Made by a program: the position numbers and the translations under genes. Under the pieces are notes generated by a model. That model searched no databases. It saw only the letters and a list, made by a program, of their open reading frames with translations, and had not been told where the DNA came from. A DNA stretch of 64,000 nucleotides from Syngnathus acus (taxonomy: Eukaryota; Chordata; Actinopteri; Syngnathiformes; Syngnathidae): assembly GCF_901709675.1 (NCBI RefSeq), contig NC_051104.1:8066501-8130500 (forward strand). Direction: 5' to 3'. Below, one piece after another: positions 24,186 through 64,000 of the stretch. The stretch's first letter is position 1. Each line of letters starts with the position of its first letter.

Positions 24186-24540
24186 ATTAGGTGTGGCCAG
24201 TTAGGGTGTACCTAATGGAGTGTCCAGGAGGGACGTCACAAACAAAACAGCCAATCAGGAGGTGGGGGTGAGGGCGGGTGTGGCACGTTTCACTTTCAGT
24301 TTTTATTTTTCAGGTACACCTGAAAATGGCGGTGTACCTAATGGAGTGTCCATAAGTGACATCACAAAGAAACCAGCCAATCAGGAGGTGGAGGTGACGG
24401 CGGGTGTGGCACTTTTCATGATTTTTCCCTAATGAAGTGGCCTGTGATTAGGTCCACCTGAAAATGGCGGTGTGACGTCACAAAGACACAAGCCAATCAG
24501 GAGGCGTGGCACTTTTCACCTTCAGTTAAGCTTTGAAAGT
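24186..24540. repeat. Three-copy degenerate repeat carrying CCAAT and CRE-like motifs
   Basis: Three imperfect copies, about 24186-24312, 24313-24448 and 24449-24540, share CACCTGAAAATGGCGGTG, GTACCTAATGGAGTGTCC, a TGACGTCA- or GACGTCAC-type motif, AGCCAATCAGGAGG and GTGTGGCAC. The first copy lacks the CACCTGAAAATGGCGG part at its left end and the third lacks the GTACCTAATGG part. This could be a tandemly expanded upstream element or part of an old mobile element. Confidence 0.75.
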
Positions 24541-24608
24541 TTTATGTTTTCTTATCAGCTGTCGCGAGAGCTGTGATTGTTTTTCCAAGCACCGCAGATG
24601 ACATTTTG

Positions 24609-24884
24609 TCAAATGTCTGGCTGGCTTCCCGGCCGTTCCAGTTGCGGCTCAGCTGGGGGAAGCAGACAGACGGTGGTGGGACCGGCGTACAGGCGCAGGT
24701 GTCGAGCCGCCGCCGACGTCTTGGGCAGCTTGACGCACGGGAAGGGCGAGAAGACTTGCGGCTTTGCCACGGACGGCGAGGCCGGCCGGGATGGGAGGTG
24801 CGATCGAGACGAGGAACCAACCAGCCGATGGACGTAGGAGAGGGAGGGAAGCGTGTCTGCTTGAACGTGAGGAAGCTGCGGCAT
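24609..24884 (-). other. Small unassigned ORF, possibly not coding
   Basis: A minus-strand frame runs from an ATG at 24884 to a stop at 24609, giving 91 residues rich in Pro, Ser and Leu with one Tyr-Val-His stretch. No family is recognised. The opposite strand of the same block ends with AATAAA plus a genomic A-run, so the DNA could instead be the 3-prime end of a plus-strand transcript or a retrocopy. Confidence 0.12.
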
Positions 24885-24953
24885 CTGTTTACACTTTTAC
24901 ACTGTCGCTGCTTGTAGTTGATGGTGTTATTCTACCTAATGTGTTTGGGTTTG

Positions 24954-24986
24954 AATAAAAGGTTGAACTCGAAAAAAAAAAAAAAA
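24954..24986 (+). promoter_or_regulatory. AATAAA followed by a genomic A-run
   Basis: AATAAA at 24954-24959 is followed 12 bp later by about 15 consecutive A (24972-24986). This layout is typical of either a transcript end with an internal A-run or the tail of an integrated retrocopy. No upstream coding sequence was recognised. Confidence 0.35.
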
Positions 24987-25139
24987 TCGTTTACGCTGTC
25001 GCATTCTTGTGACGTAGAACGCACGAAACTGACGCAATGACGCATTCATGGTGAGGGGGAAACGGTGAATGACCGCTAGGTGGCAGCAGAATCTCAATCT
25101 CTTTGCGTTTCTGGCAGGCCTACGGCATACTGCAATCCA

Positions 25140-25140
<1 letters not shown>

Positions 25141-25179
<39 letters not shown>

Positions 25180-25182
25180 TGG

Positions 25183-25240
<58 letters not shown>
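25141..25240. repeat. (TA)n tract with an embedded palindrome
   Basis: Two TA runs flank TAGTATGGATT, which pairs with AATCCATACTA at the left edge (about 25134). The whole block can therefore fold into a long AT-rich hairpin. It lies about 480 bp before the malrd1 start codon. Confidence 0.85.
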
Positions 25241-25243
<3 letters not shown>

Positions 25244-25720
25244 CAAACGTTAATCCACATACACAATTAGCTCAGAATATTTGCTTTTCTTCTTGGGTAG
25301 AATGTTGCATGAGTCAAAGTCTTTGAAAATTGTGATTATTTTTTTCCCTCTTTGTGACTTTCTTTCATAGCAAACAAAATGCCTTTTGCTATTTTCAGCA
25401 GCTCAAGTGAACTCTAACTTGTGGCGTTCCTAAGAGTGTTTCAGAGGTTGTGGGTTGGGTTCTGACGCAGTCTTCCTGTGTGGACTTTGCATGTTCTCCC
25501 TGTGCCTGCGAGGCTTTGCTTCAGAAAATGGATGGCATTTTTATGGCTGTGCGCCATTCCCATTGGTTCAATCAATATGGAGACTCGAATCAAGCAAGCA
25601 AGCATATTGAGTAAGCGCCATAAAAGCCATTTATGACGCTTTACGACTTGCTGGAGTCAAACTGAGCCTCGCCGTACTGTACAAAGTCATGTAGTAGACG
25701 TACGTCAGCAGGCGTCCGTG

Positions 25721-38620
<12,900 letters not shown>

Positions 38621-41022
38621 GATAAAAAGAAGATGGACTGTACATATGGACGCCTGTTGTGGATCAGTATGCCAAACGTACATTGAATTTTTTCCCTCAG
38701 GGAAAGGGAACACATGCAAAGATCAGTCAAATTGTGCAGATTTTCTTTCTCCCTGGTCACGTGTTGCTAGGCAGAATTCCCAGGGCTTGACCATAAGTGC
38801 CCCAAAAGGCCTATGAAAAAAAATGGATGTACGTATGTGCTAATCATTTTAAATGAGGCTCCGGGAATAACAACACTTGGTAAGTGGAAAACCAGAATTT
38901 CTCAGGTAACCTTTTCCTTGTCACTTGTTGCCAGGCAGAATTTACAGAGCATATCCACCGGCCAATGAAAGCATATACTAATAGCAATGCTGCACCGTTC
39001 ATCGGACTCATCCCTTGTTTACGTGCTTGTTAAATAGTGTAGCATTGCACATGAACTGTCAATTGATGATCAACCTTGTGTTTAATAGATCATTTGTTGT
39101 GTATTGAATTGACATTTGTCACTTTGTTTTGATTCTGATCTGATTCTCTTGGAAAAAGGTTAAGGCAGCACAAATGCAGGGTGACTGCTTTGCAACAGGT
39201 GTGGCCAAACTCAGCTCAGCTCAGCTCAGCTCAGCTTAGTGCTCAGCGCTCGCTCGTTTGCATCAAGCAACCCACTGGACAATAGCGCTTTATGCACCTT
39301 TATGCCAAGCTTGCACCCTGGTGGCCTTTGTTTTTGCTTTTGGTGTTGTTTTGTCGTCTCTGGTACATTCGGTATTCATGCCGCTGCATGGCACGTAGCG
39401 CTAGCGCAAGCGCAAGCGCTGTTTTTGTGTCGTTTGTGGGATCAGCTCACCCCGTTTGGGCTTTATCGCTCTTGTCCGAACAATTAAACCCGATTGGGAT
39501 GTGTTGGCAATATTTTGCTAGTTGTTGGGAAAATGATATGACTCACTTTTGATTGTTTTTTTCAGTTCATAGGAAAAGTGTAGCTCTTCATAAACGTTGC
39601 ATTCAAATTGCATGAAAGCAGGACCAAGCCACGCCACGCCACGCCACGCCACGCCATGCCGTAAGAATACATTTCACTCCAGTTTCATCCCCACTGGCAC
39701 GAATCTAAATACATGGAGCGGACGACCTTGTGCTAGTGCTCGCTCACGGCCAAATGAGCTCAAGTGCACTTTGGGCTCAATAGAAGAAGATGAATTGATC
39801 GTGATTGGACGAGATGCGAACGCTGAGAGCAAACTGATTGCGAGGAAGACGCAAGAAGCTGTCCCTCGAGCGATGAGATGATCCTGTGAGGTAAATACAT
39901 GGCACGTTTTGCCGTCATTGTTCTCGGCGCGGATACCTTTCTGCCACGAGGAGGGCGCTGATCAAATCGAGCTCCCAGATGTTATGCAAGAAAGCCTAGG
40001 ATGGGAGTAAAACTCCAGAGATTCATGAAGGTCACTGCAAATGCTTGGTAAAACTTGACTCACTTCCAATTTGCTTGGGGATGTTCATTTCCAAAAAATG
40101 TCTTGTTTAAAAAGTGAAGAAGAAAAAAAATGATAGGATGTGTTTTTCTACCTGTTCTGGGGCATGACGACCTTTTTGGGTGGTGAGGATATTTGAAGGC
40201 GCATATTTGATGGCAGCCGCCGAGTGATCCAGCTCCTTGACTTTTCTCAGCTTTTCCGCGACCGCTCCTGAAATTCCCTCAGCGAGTAGAGTCGTCATTG
40301 CAAAGTCCTCCATCCCTTTATGGGCGGGCGCCAAAGGCAGGGGAAGGGAAAAACAACACCCAACTACCTCCCTCCCACGCACGCCCTGCCCATGTCTGGC
40401 CGTCTGTGAGGAAAACACACATGCTGATGTCATGGTGACAACACTGTAGCACTTGTACCTGCTGAAAGGTGACCATAACTTCTGGCGGGACATCAAGAAT
40501 GGACAAATGTTGGATACATGACTTCATGGCACTCTTGCACCAAGTTCATATTGGGAATGAGCATACTTTCACTTTCTGATGGATGAGCCCATTTGATTCG
40601 CTTGTAAGATAGATTAGCAATCATCATTTGGTAACTACTTCACTGGTTCTTCTATATCAAACAAATGTTTGGTAACTATTTTCTTTCATTTGCCGTTTTT
40701 CTCGCGTCATTGTCTGTCGTGGACATAGCCGAATACGCGAATAGTAGTCAAATGTTTTGCAAGCGTGTACTCGCAGCAACATCCAAAACGACGCCATGTC
40801 ATTGGCTGTAAGAAGGCTGTGACGTCACACGCGCACTTTCTTTTCCTCCAGGAGCGCAACATCGGACCTCACACACCGGCAGAGAGAGAGAGAGAGCGAG
40901 AGCTCCGATGCCTTGTCAACTTGTCCCGCTCGGTACATTTGAATATTTGTCTTCTTTTTGTTTGACTTGAAGAGGTGGTGGGTGGACGCGCCATTGTGTG
41001 GGCGAAGAAAGCGCCGTGGAGG

Positions 41023-41068
<46 letters not shown>

Positions 41069-41202
41069 TTCCTTGGTTTCTCTTTCCTCCGGGAGAGTTG
41101 CGGGGTTCTGCCGCCTCCCTCGGAGGAGTGGCGCGGCCGCGGCACGGCGCGGCGCGGCGCGGCGCGGCTCACAAGACAAGCACTGCACGGAAATCTGTGG
41201 AC
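38621..41202. other. malrd1 3-prime flank and plxdc2 upstream region
   Basis: A 2.6-kb interval between two plus-strand genes. It holds (CTCAG)n at about 39215-39236, (ACGCC)n at about 39632-39656, an AG run at about 40880-40895 and the plxdc2 5-prime UTR with a CAG tract. No clear AATAAA was found for malrd1; an ATTAAA near 39483 is one possibility. A minus-strand frame at 40152-40267 has splice-like borders but no recognised product. Confidence 0.55.
41028..41067 (+). repeat. CAG repeat in the plxdc2 5-prime UTR
   Basis: About 13 CAG units lie 136 bp before the plxdc2 ATG. The tract is in frame with that ATG and no stop lies between, but no upstream ATG opens the frame. The nearest in-frame stop is the TGA at 40963-40965. 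Confidence 0.85.
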
Positions 41203-63085
<21,883 letters not shown>

Positions 63086-64000
63086 GGAGCGAATCCCCAG
63101 ACGTTGGATCTGGAGGACGGACTCGTGGCTGGCTGCCTTGACTGCATCCTGGATGGTATCAGGAGAGAATGAATGATGCTTTGAAAAACTGTGTGAATGG
63201 ATTTTTTCTTTATTGTTGCTGGGGTTCTACAATATAGGCTTGGAATGTCCATCTGGTTGTGTCTTTGCTTTTTCCTCACACGGCATGTTTTCAGTTCACA
63301 GGCCTTTTTTTCCCTCCGCCACCACCCGCAACCGCTTTTTAACTTTTCGACAATGTTTATGAGCAAACTGAACCTCATCTCTCACGGGAAAGTCCAGAAA
63401 AGGTGGTTGCATTTGATTTGTGTTCATCATTTTTAATTTCAAGCACATCATTCAAATCTCATAAGATCTCTAGGTAAAACTTTTACTTTTGGGAAGACCC
63501 CCCCCCCCCCTCTCCAATACTGTCATTTTCCTTTGTAATATTGCAACTTCTGCCTCCCAAAATAAGACTTCCGGTTCCAATGCACCTTTGTAGCTTTTGA
63601 CCAGGCCAATCAAATGGATACAATTGTATTGATGCACTTTTTTTTTTTTCATTTGACATTTCTTTACTACCATGCCATTTTGTATCGGAGACGTTTGCAC
63701 TTTTTCTTCTTCTTTTTTTTTGGGTGGTACTAATGCAAAATGACAAGACGGGCGCTTGTGAGTGTGTATGAGCAATCTATTTTCTTAGTGTGTGTGTGTG
63801 TGACTGGAAAAACAAAAGGACAAGAAATAAGGGTTTTTAATCGTAGTTGGGTTTCCATCAGCTGGCTGAGCACATAGGAATTGTTCATTGATTAGCCAAA
63901 TGAACGCAGCGGTCTTGCTTTTGATTCCTGTTTTGATTGGGCCCATTTCCTTGCTAGCGTGAATGCAGTACTGTCTCGTCAGACATGAGTACAATACAGT
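63086..64000 (+). other. plxdc2 3-prime UTR and right edge
   Basis: Sequence after the plxdc2 stop. No canonical AATAAA with good context is evident before the window edge apart from weak variants, so the transcript end may lie beyond. It holds C-, T- and GT-runs (63499-63510, 63637-63649, 63789-63801). Confidence 0.5.

Larger units (their letters stand above)
23876..25720. other. Intergenic region between the LRR gene and malrd1
   Basis: This 1.85-kb divergent interval contains a three-copy degenerate repeat (24186-24540), an ambiguous GC-rich block with a small minus-strand ORF, a plus-strand AATAAA followed by an A-run, and a TA palindrome. No gene with recognisable homology was found. 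It presumably includes promoters for both flanking genes. Confidence 0.5.

Noticed and set aside
24573-24700. RRM-like string LRLSWGKQ in a plus frame
   Set aside because: Only eight residues resemble an RNP-type strand; the rest of the frame has no RRM features and no splice context.

Overview
This window is vertebrate nuclear DNA, almost certainly from a compact teleost (percomorph-type) genome. It carries multi-exon genes with GT-AG introns, most of them only 60-300 bp. Five gene models give predicted proteins close to known human families, and teleost-type repeats are present (a hAT-like foldback MITE, LINE 3-prime tails ending in ATTCT repeats, many GC-rich tetra- and pentanucleotide microsatellites). 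Exons were assembled by hand from splice signals. For PCOLCE2, U2SURP, DYNC2I1, LRRC14-like, MALRD1 and PLXDC2 the summed coding length is an exact multiple of three (predicted 414, 962, 911, 535, 1807 and 521 residues), which is a strong internal check.

Layout. 1-2.7 kb (+): the 3-prime end of an unrecognised, probably secreted, proline-rich gene with a collagen-like 21-bp coding minisatellite. 3.5-7.0 kb (-): pcolce2, procollagen C-endopeptidase enhancer (CUB-CUB-NTR), tail-to-tail with the first gene. 7.7-15.3 kb (+): u2surp, a U2 snRNP-associated splicing factor, head-to-head with pcolce2 across 667 bp. 16.0-21.5 kb (+): dync2i1 (wdr60), the dynein-2 intermediate chain of ciliary transport. 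21.8-23.9 kb (-): a PRAME/LRRC14-family leucine-rich-repeat gene, convergent with dync2i1. 23.9-25.7 kb: intergenic repeats. 25.7-38.6 kb (+): malrd1 with all 33 coding exons, a giant MAM/LDLa type I membrane protein. 41.2-63.1 kb (+): plxdc2 with all 14 coding exons and an 8.7-kb first intron full of microsatellites.

These genes do not form a pathway. They are a conserved-synteny block in which neighbours of human 3q23 (PCOLCE2, U2SURP), 7q36 (DYNC2I1), 8q24 (LRRC14) and 10p12 (MALRD1, PLXDC2) lie side by side. I found no convincing previously undescribed biological system. The most interesting signals are gene-architecture ones: a retroelement tail placed directly against the exon-8 splice donor of plxdc2, supplying an in-frame stop and a poly(A) signal; a 123-bp tandem duplication that copied the exon-32 splice acceptor of malrd1; a dync2i1 intron that is about 86% CTG/ATG repeat; two GC-AG introns; and an LDLR-type FxNPxY motif in the malrd1 tail.
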